The notes below the pieces were generated by a model. It saw only the letters and a list, made by a program, of their open reading frames with translations, ran no database searches and was not told where the DNA came from. DNA of 64,000 nucleotides, from assembly GCA_947625305.1 (NCBI GenBank), contig CANQNW010000006.1:44789-108788 (forward strand), written 5' to 3'. Made by a program: the position numbers and the translations under genes. Of this stretch, positions 42,855 through 51,781 are shown piece after piece (the first letter of the stretch is position 1; the number at the start of each line of letters is the position of its first letter). The DNA comes from Candidatus Gastranaerophilales bacterium (lineage in GTDB: Bacteria; Cyanobacteriota; Vampirovibrionia; Gastranaerophilales; Gastranaerophilaceae).

Positions 42855-44114
42855 CTAGTTATATTTCTTATATATTAAAACAGCATTATGTCCGCCAAAC
42901 CCGAAGGAATTTGTTAATGCTATATTAACGGGAAGTTTTTCAGCTTTATTTGGAACATAGTTTAAGTCTGCAACTTCTTCATCAAGATTTTCTATATTTA
43001 TTGTAGGCGGAACAATTCCGTCATTTATTGCATGAATACAAATAACGGATTCTGCTGCACCTGATGCCCCTAACATATGACCTGTTTCTGATTTTGTTGA
43101 ACTTACTCTTAAATTCGGATTTTGCTTTTTATCGCCAAATACTCTCGCAATAGCCATAGATTCTGCTATGTCACCAAGATGAGTACTTGTGCCATGTGCA
43201 TTAATATACTGAACTTCTTCAGGTTTTATGCCTGCATCTTTTAGTGCAAACTCCATTGCTTTTGCAGCGCTTGAACCATCAGGACAAGGAGCAACTACAT
43301 CATATGCATCACCTGTTTGACCGTAGCCGATTACTTCCGCATAAATTTTAGCTCCTCTTTTTAGTGCATGTTCAAGTTCTTCTAATACTAAAATTCCTGC
43401 ACCTTCTGCCATTACAAAACCGTCACGGTCTTTATCATAAGGTCTTGAGGCTTTTGCAGGTTCATCATTTCTTTTTGATAAGGTTTTTGCGGCAGTAAAT
43501 GCACCTAAACCGATTGTACATATAGCAGCTTCACTTCCGCCGGCTATTACTGCATCGGCCTCTCCGTATTGAATTGTCCTAAATGCATCACCAATGCAGT
43601 GCGCAGCTGTTGCACAAGCTGTAACTATAGCTTTATTTACACCTTTAGCACCCATTTCAATGGAAATTTTACCTGCACCCATATCACATATTAACATTGG
43701 TATTGTAAAGGGAGTACATTTGGTAGGCCCTTTTTTCAGCATATCCGCATAGCTTTTTTCTATTGTATGAAATCCGCCTGCTGCTGAACCTACTATTACT
43801 CCTAATCTGTATGGGTCTATATCTGATTCTTTTATTTTTGAATCTTCAACAGCTTCTCTTGCTGCGACTATCGCATATTGCAAATATTTATCAAGCCTTC
43901 TGGCTTCTTTTGGCTCAAAATAGTCAATAGGATTAAAAACAGATTCTTTTATCTCACCGCCTATTAAAACAGTGTGTCCGCTCATATCTTCCATATTCTC
44001 AATTTTAGAAACGGCGCTCCTGCCGTTTACAACACCATCCCATAACTTTTTAGAGCCGACTCCATAGGGAGATACTACTCCCATGCCTGTTACTACTATA
44101 CGTCTTTTTGTCAT
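42855..44114 (-). CDS. fabF: Beta-ketoacyl-ACP synthase II
   Basis: This 419-residue elongating ketosynthase condenses malonyl-ACP with acyl-ACP. It starts RRIVVTGMGVVSPYG and has the catalytic Cys in AIVTACATAAHCIG and the two active-site His residues in INAHGTSTHLGD and SETGHMLGASG. It ends with NSFGFGGHNAVLI. The length is standard. It is last in the operon, 95 nt after acpP. Confidence 0.97.
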   Translation of the reverse strand: MTKRRIVVTGMGVVSPYGVGSKKLWDGVVNGRSAVSKIENMEDMSGHTVLIGGEIKESVFNPIDYFEPKEARRLDKYLQYAIVAAREAVEDSKIKESDIDPYRLGVIVGSAAGGFHTIEKSYADMLKKGPTKCTPFTIPMLICDMGAGKISIEMGAKGVNKAIVTACATAAHCIGDAFRTIQYGEADAVIAGGSEAAICTIGLGAFTAAKTLSKRNDEPAKASRPYDKDRDGFVMAEGAGILVLEELEHALKRGAKIYAEVIGYGQTGDAYDVVAPCPDGSSAAKAMEFALKDAGIKPEEVQYINAHGTSTHLGDIAESMAIARVFGDKKQNPNLRVSSTKSETGHMLGASGAAESVICIHAINDGIVPPTINIENLDEEVADLNYVPNKAEKLPVNIALTNSFGFGGHNAVLIYKKYN

Positions 44115-44209
44115 TTTTTCACCTATTTTATATTTAATCTGTTAATAAAATGAGGAGAACTTGCACATCCAAGCACCCCTCATTAAACCTGTATTGATTT
44201 ATCGGGCAA

Positions 44210-44443
44210 TTATGAATTTGCTTCGATATAATTTACTGCATCTTGAACAGTTGCAATTTTTTCAGCTTCTTCATCAGGAATTTCGCATCCGAATTCTTCT
44301 TCAAAAGCCATAACTAATTCAACTGTATCTAATGAATCAGCACCTAAGTCTGCTGTAAAGCTTGCTTCAGGAGTAACTGCGCTTTCTTCAACGCCTAATT
44401 GTTCTACAACTACTTTTTTTACTCTCTCAAGAATGTCACTCAT
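44210..44443 (-). CDS. acpP: Acyl carrier protein
   Basis: This 77-residue acidic four-helix protein carries the 4'-phosphopantetheine on Ser37 in [14 protein letters not shown]. It is the carrier of growing acyl chains. It lies between fabG and fabF as in many bacteria. An 83-nt gap to fabG without an obvious terminator suggests the operon continues, perhaps with its own promoter to raise AcpP levels. Confidence 0.98.
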   Translation of the reverse strand: MSDILERVKKVVVEQLGVEESAVTPEASFTADLGADSLDTVELVMAFEEEFGCEIPDEEAEKIATVQDAVNYIEANS

Positions 44444-44526
44444 TTTTTCTACCTCATTTTAACTAATACATTTATGTTTATTATGAATTTATTATACTAT
44501 TTACAGATAATTTTGCAAATTATTAA

Positions 44527-45255
44527 CTATATTACAAGTCCGCCATCTACCCCAATAACTTGAGCGGTTATATATGGTGCATCTTCTGCCAGAAATTTTA
44601 CTGTTTTTGCTATATCTTCAGGCTGCCCTAATCTTTTTAACGGTATATGCTCGGTTATTTTTTCCGTATCTAAATCTTTTGTCATGTCAGTTTGTATAAA
44701 TCCGGGGGCTATTGCATTTACTCTGATATTACGTGATCCGAGTTCTTTTGCAAGTGATTTTGTAAAGCCTACAAGTCCTGCTTTTGCCGTTGAGTAATTA
44801 GCCTGACCTGCATTTCCCATTAGTCCTGAAATGCTTGACATGTTTACAATACATCCGCTTCTTTGTTTTACCATTGTCTTTATTATAGGGCTTGTCATGT
44901 AAAATGCGCTGTTTAAGTTTGTATTTATAACTGCTTCCCAGTTATCACTGCTCATTCGCATAAATAAACCGTCACGGGTTATCCCTGCATTATTTACAAG
45001 TACATCTATTCTGCCGAAATCAGTTAAAACTTCGTTTGCTGCTTTTTCGCATGCTTCTTTATCCGCTACATTAAACTTATATGCTTTTGCTTTCGCTCCA
45101 AGTGATTTTAAATCTTCTATAGTTTTATTTGCAGCTTCATCATTGCCTGCATAACTGATTGCGACATCATATCCCGCTTTTGCAAGTTCTATTGCGCATG
45201 CTCTGCCTATTCCTCTTGATGCGCCCGTTATTAAAGCAACTTTATTTTCTGACAT
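44527..45255 (-). CDS. fabG: 3-oxoacyl-ACP reductase
   Basis: This 242-residue short-chain dehydrogenase performs the first reduction of fatty-acid elongation. It has the NADP site TGASRGIGRACA, NNAGITRDG, the catalytic Ser of NMSSISGLMGNAGQ and YSTAKAG (Tyr-x3-Lys). Its ATG overlaps the fabD stop by one base (TAATG), showing translational coupling. Confidence 0.97.
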   Translation of the reverse strand: MSENKVALITGASRGIGRACAIELAKAGYDVAISYAGNDEAANKTIEDLKSLGAKAKAYKFNVADKEACEKAANEVLTDFGRIDVLVNNAGITRDGLFMRMSSDNWEAVINTNLNSAFYMTSPIIKTMVKQRSGCIVNMSSISGLMGNAGQANYSTAKAGLVGFTKSLAKELGSRNIRVNAIAPGFIQTDMTKDLDTEKITEHIPLKRLGQPEDIAKTVKFLAEDAPYITAQVIGVDGGLVI

Positions 45256-46205
45256 TATACAAGCTCCTTTTCTTTATTGTTTGATAAGTCATTTATTACA
45301 TTTTGAAGTGATTCCCAATCATATATGTTATATGTTGTTAATTCCGCATTTATTTTTTTATTTAATCCTGCTAATACCTTCCCGGGGCCGATTTCAATAA
45401 AGTTTGTTATTCCTTTATCTGTTATGTTGTTTATTGTTTTTGTCCACATAACTGATGAATATATTTGTTTGGGAAGTTTTTCTTTAAAGATGTTTCCTTG
45501 TGTTTCAGCATTAGCATCAACATTTGTATAAACAGGTATATTGGTATTATTAAAATCATATTCTTTTATAAAATCTGCAAATGTATTACCTGCTTCTAGC
45601 ATTAAAGGTGAATGAAATGCACCTGATACGGCAAGAGGAATAACCCTTTTTGCTCCTGCTTCTTTAAATTTATCCATACTGTTATTTATTTCATCTCTAT
45701 CGCCTGTTATTACAACCTGCCCCGGACAATTAAAGTTAGCTACATAAACATTATTTAATTCTTTTGTTATAGCGATAACTGCTTCATCATTCAGGCCTAA
45801 AACAGCAGCCATGGAACCTTGAGTTTTTTCTGCGGCTTCATTCATTAATTCCGCTCTTTTTTGAATTAATTTTAATGTTGTTTTTAAATCAGCACCGCCT
45901 GCAGCATATATTGCGGCATACTCGCCTAAACTGTGTCCTGCCGTGCATGCTGTTTCAATGTTATATTTTTCTTTTAAAGCTTCATATGCGGCAAGGGATA
46001 CGGTTAATATACACGGCTGAGAATTTATTGTTTTCTTAAGTTCATCCTCCGTGCCGTTAAAACATATCTCTGATATACTGCGCCCTAAAACTTCATCTGC
46101 CGTATCAAAAACCTTTCTTGCCGCAGAAGAATTTTCATATAAATCTTTTCCCATACCTTGTGCTTGTGCACCTTGACCGGGGAATATTAATGCGAATTTA
46201 GTCAT
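45255..46205 (-). CDS. fabD: Malonyl-CoA:ACP transacylase
   Basis: The protein has 316 residues. The N-terminal FPGQGAQAQGMGKDL and nucleophile motif GHSLGEYAA are diagnostic, with the active-site His in SGAFHSPLM. It charges AcpP with malonate. Its start overlaps the stop of fabH by one base and its stop overlaps the start of fabG by one base. Confidence 0.97.
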   Translation of the reverse strand: MTKFALIFPGQGAQAQGMGKDLYENSSAARKVFDTADEVLGRSISEICFNGTEDELKKTINSQPCILTVSLAAYEALKEKYNIETACTAGHSLGEYAAIYAAGGADLKTTLKLIQKRAELMNEAAEKTQGSMAAVLGLNDEAVIAITKELNNVYVANFNCPGQVVITGDRDEINNSMDKFKEAGAKRVIPLAVSGAFHSPLMLEAGNTFADFIKEYDFNNTNIPVYTNVDANAETQGNIFKEKLPKQIYSSVMWTKTINNITDKGITNFIEIGPGKVLAGLNKKINAELTTYNIYDWESLQNVINDLSNNKEKELV

Positions 46206-47203
46206 TAAGCTATACCTTCTCTTAATCTTACAACTGCTGTACCTACTGTCATGCCCGCACCAAAACCTGTTAAAATTGCTGTTGCGGGAAGTTTTATTTT
46301 CCCTGATTGAATTGCTTCCGTCAGTGCAATAGGTATTGAAGCAGCAGAAGTATTTGCATATTCCTGAATGTTTGATATAACATTTTCAGGGTTAAATTCC
46401 AGTCTTTTTTCAAGAGCCTCAATTATTCTCATATTTGCCTGATGCGGAACGAGGTAATCTATTTCGTTCATTTTAAGACCTGATTTTTCAACACATTCTT
46501 CAACGTAAACGGGAAGTTTTGTAACTACATATTTATAAACTTCTTTACCTTCCATTTTTACAAACATATCTTCTTTTTTATTAGGTTTAACAAGCGGGCA
46601 GTTTTTACCGGGGATAGGCATTTTAATAAAATCACCAAATTGACCTTCAGCTTTTAAGCTTACTGCAAGTATATCATCCTGCTCATCGTCAGAAACAGTC
46701 AGCATCATAGCACCTGCTCCGTCACCAAATAATACACAGGTTGAACGGTCTGTCCAATCTACACATCTTGAAACGGCATCTGTTGCAACTATTAAAACAG
46801 TTTTAGCTGATTCCGATTTTATTAATGCTCTTGCGATACCCATTCCGTATATTAATCCTGAGCATGCCGCAGTTATATCAAAACAAGCCGCATTTACTGC
46901 TCCGATTGCCGCTTGGATTTCACAAGCACTTGAAGGGTATGCATGTGTTTCTACACTTGCTGCAGCTATTATATAATCAATTTTATCTGCTGATATTTTT
47001 GATGTTTTTAAAACTTTTTCCGCTGCTTTTATCCCCATTTCAACGGCTGTTTCATCACCTGATAAAACATGTCTTCTTTCAATACCGGTTCTGGTTCTAA
47101 TCCATTCATCGGATGTATCAAGTATTTTTGTTAAATCGTCATTCGTAACTACAGCTTCCGGTACTTGGAAACTTATTCCTGCAATTCTGATAGGAATACT
47201 CAT
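46205..47203 (-). CDS. fabH: Beta-ketoacyl-ACP synthase III
   Basis: This 332-residue initiating ketosynthase shows TRTGIERRH near the N-terminus, the catalytic Cys in ITAACSGLIYGM, His in LVPHQANMRI and Asn in EYANTSAASIP. The C-terminal LTGFGAGMTVGTAVVR is typical. It starts fatty-acid synthesis from acetyl- or branched acyl-CoA. It lies 3 nt after plsX. Confidence 0.97.
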   Translation of the reverse strand: MSIPIRIAGISFQVPEAVVTNDDLTKILDTSDEWIRTRTGIERRHVLSGDETAVEMGIKAAEKVLKTSKISADKIDYIIAAASVETHAYPSSACEIQAAIGAVNAACFDITAACSGLIYGMGIARALIKSESAKTVLIVATDAVSRCVDWTDRSTCVLFGDGAGAMMLTVSDDEQDDILAVSLKAEGQFGDFIKMPIPGKNCPLVKPNKKEDMFVKMEGKEVYKYVVTKLPVYVEECVEKSGLKMNEIDYLVPHQANMRIIEALEKRLEFNPENVISNIQEYANTSAASIPIALTEAIQSGKIKLPATAILTGFGAGMTVGTAVVRLREGIA

Positions 47204-47206
47204 TGT

Positions 47207-48268
47207 TTAACTCTCCCCGTAGTATGATGATATTTTTTTGTTTACTCCGGCTTCAACTGCATTATAAGCAACTTTTACGGCATTTTTTATTGCATATGCG
47301 CTTGAACGCCCGTGGCAAATTACCGTTGTGCCTTTTACTCCTAATAATAATGCTCCGCCGAATTCTTCATAATTTATTTTTACATATATTCTTTTTAATA
47401 CAGGTCTTACAAGAAGTCCTATTATTTTTGAGAATAAATCGTGATAAAATTCTTGTTTTATCATATAGAAAAGCATTCTTGCAACACCTTCTATTGTTTT
47501 TAATGTAACATTACCTACGAACCCGTCGCAGACAATTACATCGCAGTTACCTAAAAAGATTTCCTTTCCTTCTGCATTACCGATGAAGTTTAACTCATCT
47601 TTATTTTCATCGAATAATTTATAGGTATCTTTTGCAAGTTCATCGCCTTTTCCCGCTTCTTCTCCGATGTTTAAAAGAGCAATTCTCGGATTTTCTATAC
47701 CTAAAACGGATTTTGCATATGTAGACCCCATTAATCCGAATTGATATAACATTTCAGGTGTGCAATCAGTATTTGCACCCGAGTCTATAAGAACTAACGG
47801 ACCTTTCATTGTAGGAATTACGGTAGCTATGGCAGGTCTTTCAATTCCGTGAAGTCTGCCGAGACCAAATAAGCTTGCGCCCATCGCTGCACCCGTTGAG
47901 CCTGCTGCAACAACCGCATCCGAACTGCCTGTTACAACCGCATTTACTGCCAATACTATTGAAGAATTTTTTTTCTTTCTTATTGCCTGACCCGGAGCTT
48001 CACCCATTTCTATGACTTCCGAGGCATGTGTCTTTTTTATATCAAGAGTTTTGGTATTTACTCTTATTCTTTTCGGAGGAAATATTCCGCCTCCAACAGA
48101 ACAAACAATACCCTCCTGATCAATTCGGTCAAGTTCTCTTTCTATGTCGTATAACTTTCCGACAAGCTCAATGGGAATATTATATTCCATTGCAGCCCAT
48201 ACAGCTCCTTCCACTATCGCTCTGGGAGCATTATCTCCACCCATTGCATCTATAGCTATCCTAGTCAT
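47207..48268 (-). CDS. plsX: Phosphate acyltransferase PlsX
   Basis: The protein has 353 residues, starting RIAIDAMGGDNAPRAIVEG. It has GSTGAAMGASLFGLGR, LIDSGANTDCTPEML, LLNIGEEAGKGDEL and VCDGFVGNVTLKTIEG, all typical of PlsX. It makes acyl-phosphate from acyl-ACP, the first step of phospholipid synthesis by PlsX/PlsY. Its linkage to rpmF upstream and fabH downstream is a common bacterial arrangement. Confidence 0.97.
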   Translation of the reverse strand: MTRIAIDAMGGDNAPRAIVEGAVWAAMEYNIPIELVGKLYDIERELDRIDQEGIVCSVGGGIFPPKRIRVNTKTLDIKKTHASEVIEMGEAPGQAIRKKKNSSIVLAVNAVVTGSSDAVVAAGSTGAAMGASLFGLGRLHGIERPAIATVIPTMKGPLVLIDSGANTDCTPEMLYQFGLMGSTYAKSVLGIENPRIALLNIGEEAGKGDELAKDTYKLFDENKDELNFIGNAEGKEIFLGNCDVIVCDGFVGNVTLKTIEGVARMLFYMIKQEFYHDLFSKIIGLLVRPVLKRIYVKINYEEFGGALLLGVKGTTVICHGRSSAYAIKNAVKVAYNAVEAGVNKKISSYYGES

Positions 48269-48298
48269 ACTATTTATATCCCCATATTCTTAATTTTA

Positions 48299-48505
48299 TT
48301 ATTCTTCTTCTTTTTTAGCTTCAGTTTTTACAACTTTTTTGCTTACGGGTTTGCCTTTATATGTTCCGCATTCCATACATACCGTGTGGGTTAATACGGT
48401 TGCTCCGCAATTAGTACAGATAGTAGTTTCAGGCACACTGCCTTTCCAATTTGCTCTTCTTGATGCTTGAGCTGCTTTACCCGTTCTTTTCTTTGGTACT
48501 GCCAT
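48299..48505 (-). CDS. rpmF: Ribosomal protein bL32
   Basis: The protein has 68 residues from the ATG at 48505 (AVPKKRTGKAAQASRRANWK), with AAAGGAT upstream; the frame is open further but the family starts here. The zinc ribbon is intact (CTNCGATVLTHTVCMECG). The C-terminal tail is Lys/Glu-rich and slightly longer than usual. It is first gene of the fatty-acid operon. Confidence 0.96.
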   Translation of the reverse strand: MAVPKKRTGKAAQASRRANWKGSVPETTICTNCGATVLTHTVCMECGTYKGKPVSKKVVKTEAKKEEE

Positions 48506-48656
48506 TTTATTTATCCTTTTATTTCTGTTAACATATCTCTCTTTACAAGTTATAACACAAACAAGCTTATTTAGCACAATTTATATTCAATAAATTCCGT
48601 TTTTTGTAAAGAATTCTTCAACTTTTATTTTAAATTGAACTTATTTTTTGTCAAAC

Positions 48657-48690
48657 AAAAAGAGGAACAGTGTATCTGTTCCTCTTTCTT
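48657..48690 (-). terminator. Terminator of the coiled-coil gene pair
   Basis: On the minus strand AAAGAGGAACAG pairs with CTGTTCCTCTTT (loop ATACA), followed by TTG and TTT. Confidence 0.82.
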
Positions 48691-48701
48691 TATAATTTTT
48701 G

Positions 48702-49040
48702 TTAACCAGCCAGCTTGTATGAGAAGGAATCTTGAATTGTCTGCTGGAGAGTTTGATCTGCTGACTGCATTTCGGTTTGCGCCGCTTGATATTGGGTTTG
48801 AAGTTTTTGCAGTTCCATTGAACATCTTTTATCAATCGCCTCAAGCTCTGCTTTTTGTGCTTCAAGCTGTTTTACATCGGGTGAATCTTTATCTCCGATT
48901 TTATTAATACTTGAGGTCGTTCTTGCAATTTCTTCAGCTATACCCATTTGATAGCTGGTCTGTTCGTTTATCTTAGATTGAAGTGTGTTAAGATAATTCG
49001 TCAGATACATTTTTCTTTGAAATGATAGTAAGAATCCCAT
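48702..49040 (-). CDS. Small coiled-coil protein, unknown
   Basis: The protein has 112 residues, almost entirely predicted helix. A long Gln/Glu/Ala coiled coil (QLEAQKAELEAIDKRCSMEL and LQTQYQAAQTEMQSADQTLQ) follows a short aromatic N-terminus. Its composition recalls small secretion-apparatus or filament proteins, but I see no diagnostic motif. AAGGTAAAGAA precedes the ATG. It lies 5 nt after another small helical gene and the two end at a strong terminator. Confidence 0.65.
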   Translation of the reverse strand: MGFLLSFQRKMYLTNYLNTLQSKINEQTSYQMGIAEEIARTTSSINKIGDKDSPDVKQLEAQKAELEAIDKRCSMELQKLQTQYQAAQTEMQSADQTLQQTIQDSFSYKLAG

Positions 49041-49045
49041 TTTCT

Positions 49046-49330
49046 TTACCTTGTTTGATTAAGTTGTCTGCCCTTTAAAAACACGTGGTCTGAGTTCTGT
49101 GCAAGAATCAGTTCGGTTTTTTTTAGTTTGTACCGTTCATAATTAATTCTGAATTTGATTTTTTTAAGCTTTTGCTTGACTGTGCATAAATCCTTCATAT
49201 ATGCCGTAAATTCTGTTACAAACATTTTTATGGGATTTCTTTTCTTTAAAAATGCTTTTGTAAAGTTTAAAAAATTCCTTATTCTGTTAATATGAACCTG
49301 CAGTGTTGCCATTGCTTGAGAGTTTGCCAC
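49046..49330 (-). CDS. Small basic helical protein, unknown
   Basis: The protein has 94 residues from a GTG at 49330 with AAGGAG 7 nt upstream. It is strongly basic and helical (LNFTKAFLKKRNPIKMFV, QKLKKIKFRINYERYKLK). It forms a two-gene unit with the coiled-coil protein downstream, so the products may interact. No family recognised. Confidence 0.6.
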   Translation of the reverse strand: MANSQAMATLQVHINRIRNFLNFTKAFLKKRNPIKMFVTEFTAYMKDLCTVKQKLKKIKFRINYERYKLKKTELILAQNSDHVFLKGRQLNQTR

Positions 49331-49514
49331 ACTATACTCCTTACTTTGACAAGACTACATTAATATAAAAACATTAACTTAATAAATATTGCTAGCTGTT
49401 TTTTTTAATTAATGCGTCTTATTTCTTTGTCCGATTTGTCTAAAATTGCTTTATATTCTTATTTTTTTTATCGTCTTTTTATAATTTTTTCTTTAATTTT
49501 TTTTTATTTAAAAT

Positions 49515-49551
49515 AAAAAAAATTTACATTTTTTTACAAAAATGTAAATTT
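49515..49551 (-). terminator. AT-rich terminator after the P-loop kinase gene
   Basis: A perfect 14-bp stem (arms 49520-49533 and 49538-49551) with only two G-C pairs, followed on the minus strand by a T-run. The rest of 49331-49519 is T-rich and holds nothing I recognise apart from the likely promoter of the small pair. Confidence 0.6.
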
Positions 49552-49571
49552 TTTAATTATATAAATTTATT

Positions 49572-50426
49572 TTATCTGTAAAAATTTAATACATCATTTA
49601 TTAAATTAATTATTTTCGTTGTTATCTCTTCAATATATTCGGCACTTGCTAATCCGTTTATTACAATATCTGCATTTTTCATTGTAGGTCTTATATATAT
49701 TTGAGCCGTATTATTTACATCATTAAACTGATGTTCTGCTGCTGCACCTGTTTTTCCTCTTGATATTGCTCTTGTAAACCATCTCTCTTTGATTTTATCA
49801 AACGGGGTAAATACATATACTTTTATATCAAACAGGTCAACCAATTCTTCGCCTAAAACATATAAGCCTTCTGCAAGTATTGCTTTTGTCGGGTTTTTAT
49901 ATGCTCTGTTCGGTATGCTTTCGCATGTTACAAAGTCATATTCCGGTGCATTTACTCCGCATCCGTTTTTTAAACTTATTAAGTGAGCTCTCATTAACTC
50001 TAAGTTTATAGCATCAGGTCTGTCAAAGCTGAAACCTGTTTTATATAACTCTTCATAACTTCCTGCTCTTTTTAGTTCTTCTGATGTGTCTTTATAATAG
50101 TCATCACAGCATAAAGATGTATATGTTTCATTAAATAATTTTTTTCTTAATGCTTTTGATACATAATTAACAAGTGTTGTTTTACCTGATGCGGATTCCC
50201 CTGTTATACCAATCATGCATTGTTCGTTTTTATTGTCTAAAAATTCTCTTATTGTTTTTATTAATAAATTTTCGTTTAGGGAAAGAATGAGAGGCTGTTT
50301 TTGTTTGCGGTCTTCTTCAAGAATATCTTTTATTCCGTCTACTATTTTAAATACCGCAAGATTAATATCCCGCTCAATATGATGAGATTCTTTTTCATTT
50401 CTCTCAATTGTTGATTCTATTGTCAT
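49572..50426 (-). CDS. Uridine kinase/phosphoribulokinase-family P-loop protein
   Basis: This 284-residue protein has a helical N-terminal extension of about 70 residues and then a P-loop domain with Walker A GITGESASGKTT. Next come CCDDYYKD and FDRPDAINLELM, which correspond to the uridine kinase nucleoside-binding blocks. Further features are AEGLYVL, a lid with RWFTRAISRGKTG, and a terminal ADIVING. It is probably a nucleoside or sugar kinase. The extension and divergent blocks leave the substrate open. GCGGAG lies 7 nt before the ATG. Confidence 0.78.
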   Translation of the reverse strand: MTIESTIERNEKESHHIERDINLAVFKIVDGIKDILEEDRKQKQPLILSLNENLLIKTIREFLDNKNEQCMIGITGESASGKTTLVNYVSKALRKKLFNETYTSLCCDDYYKDTSEELKRAGSYEELYKTGFSFDRPDAINLELMRAHLISLKNGCGVNAPEYDFVTCESIPNRAYKNPTKAILAEGLYVLGEELVDLFDIKVYVFTPFDKIKERWFTRAISRGKTGAAAEHQFNDVNNTAQIYIRPTMKNADIVINGLASAEYIEEITTKIINLINDVLNFYR

Positions 50427-50505
50427 GTATTTCTCCGCTCGTTGAGTTTTTTCATTTTGTATTAAAACCGATTATAAAATAATTTGTCAGGTCATGAGTG
50501 TAATC

Positions 50506-51714
50506 TTAAGTTTTATTACTAATATTTGTTACATATTCTTCTATGTCTTTTATTTTTTCTTCCAACAACATTAAAGTATATGTAATTGTTTTCTGTATTT
50601 CATTTAAGTTAATTATTTTTTTTCCGAATAAGAAATTTCTTTTTATTGCCATTAAAAGAACCGGTTTTAATTTTTTTATTTCTTCATATATAAATTTATC
50701 TATGTATAATGTATCTTCTTTCATATCGGATAAAATATCATTAATTATAAATAAAGATTCATCCGGTTTATTTTTTTGTACTGTTTGTTTTAATAAAATT
50801 ATTTTTTTATATATTTTTTGATATACCGTGTCGATTATTTTCTTTTTTTCAACAAGTGATTGTTTTAAGTAATATTTTGTAGCCTGATATCCTTTTTCAA
50901 TAAGTTCTTCTTTTATATCTTTGTTTATTGTAAAGTCAAAAAGTATTACATCTTTTGTATCTATAACAATAAAATCATATCTGTCATTCATATGATATGT
51001 ATTGAAAACATTTTCCGTGGAAAGATACCATACGGTATTTATTATTGAATTTAAGTAATCCATAGGATTTTTAAGCCCGCTTCCGTCCCTTGAACCTTCA
51101 AGACGAAATTCCAATATTCTTGAATTTGGGGTATTAAGATGGTTGTATATTTTCCATGCCGGCCAGCTTTTAATTAAGTCGCCGTCAACCAAGAGCATAT
51201 TTTCATAATTAACCGGTTTCATAAGCCCTGGCAAGCTTGCTGAGGCTCTTACCGCAAATGCAACCTCTTCATCGGGAGTTGTTTCTTTTGAAAATATAAA
51301 GGGTGTATTTGTGTTTAAATCAAGTGTTAATATATATAAATCATTTTTTAAATCTTTAAATTTAACTTCATCAGAGTTGTTTTTTTTATAGCTGTTACCT
51401 TTTATTTTTGTGCCTATTTTCTCTCTCAGCCAGTCAAGAAAAATTTCGCCCTTGCTTATGGATATATCATTATTAAATATATTTATATTTATATCTTTAA
51501 ACATAAGAAAATTAAAATCGAAAAAGAGTTCTTTTATTTCTTCTTCCCCGTAGCCTGAAGCTAATAATGCGGCAAAAACAGCGCCGACAGAAGAACCTGC
51601 TATTGAATTGATTTCAATATTCAATTCTTTTAAGGCTCTTATTGCGCCGATATAACACATTCCCCTTATTCCGCCGCCGCCAAATATACAGTTATATTTT
51701 ATTGATTTATCCAT
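50506..51714 (-). CDS. Patatin-like phospholipase
   Basis: The protein has 402 residues from the ATG at 51714 (AAAAGG upstream); an earlier ATG at 51744 overlaps the pnp terminator stem and is rejected. The oxyanion loop GGGGIRGMCYIGA, nucleophile motif GSSVGA and catalytic Asp in LLVDGDLIKSW form the Ser-Asp dyad of patatin-type lipases. A helical C-terminal domain of about 170 residues (Lys/Ile-rich) follows with no known match. There is no signal peptide; it probably hydrolyses phospholipids at the cytoplasmic face. Confidence 0.85.
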   Translation of the reverse strand: MDKSIKYNCIFGGGGIRGMCYIGAIRALKELNIEINSIAGSSVGAVFAALLASGYGEEEIKELFFDFNFLMFKDININIFNNDISISKGEIFLDWLREKIGTKIKGNSYKKNNSDEVKFKDLKNDLYILTLDLNTNTPFIFSKETTPDEEVAFAVRASASLPGLMKPVNYENMLLVDGDLIKSWPAWKIYNHLNTPNSRILEFRLEGSRDGSGLKNPMDYLNSIINTVWYLSTENVFNTYHMNDRYDFIVIDTKDVILFDFTINKDIKEELIEKGYQATKYYLKQSLVEKKKIIDTVYQKIYKKIILLKQTVQKNKPDESLFIINDILSDMKEDTLYIDKFIYEEIKKLKPVLLMAIKRNFLFGKKIINLNEIQKTITYTLMLLEEKIKDIEEYVTNISNKT

Positions 51715-51730
51715 AATCAGCCTTTTTAAA

Positions 51731-51762
51731 TAATAATAGCCCAAATTATTAAATTTGGGCTA
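51731..51762 (-). terminator. Terminator of pnp
   Basis: A perfect 11-bp stem TAGCCCAAATT/AATTTGGGCTA (51737-51762), loop of 4, followed on the minus strand by TTATTATTT. Confidence 0.72.
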
Positions 51763-51781
51763 TTAACTGTTTTATTATTTA

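Noticed and set aside
47203..48255. Leu/His-rich plus-strand frames opposite plsX
   Set aside because: Antisense shadows of a well-identified enzyme gene.
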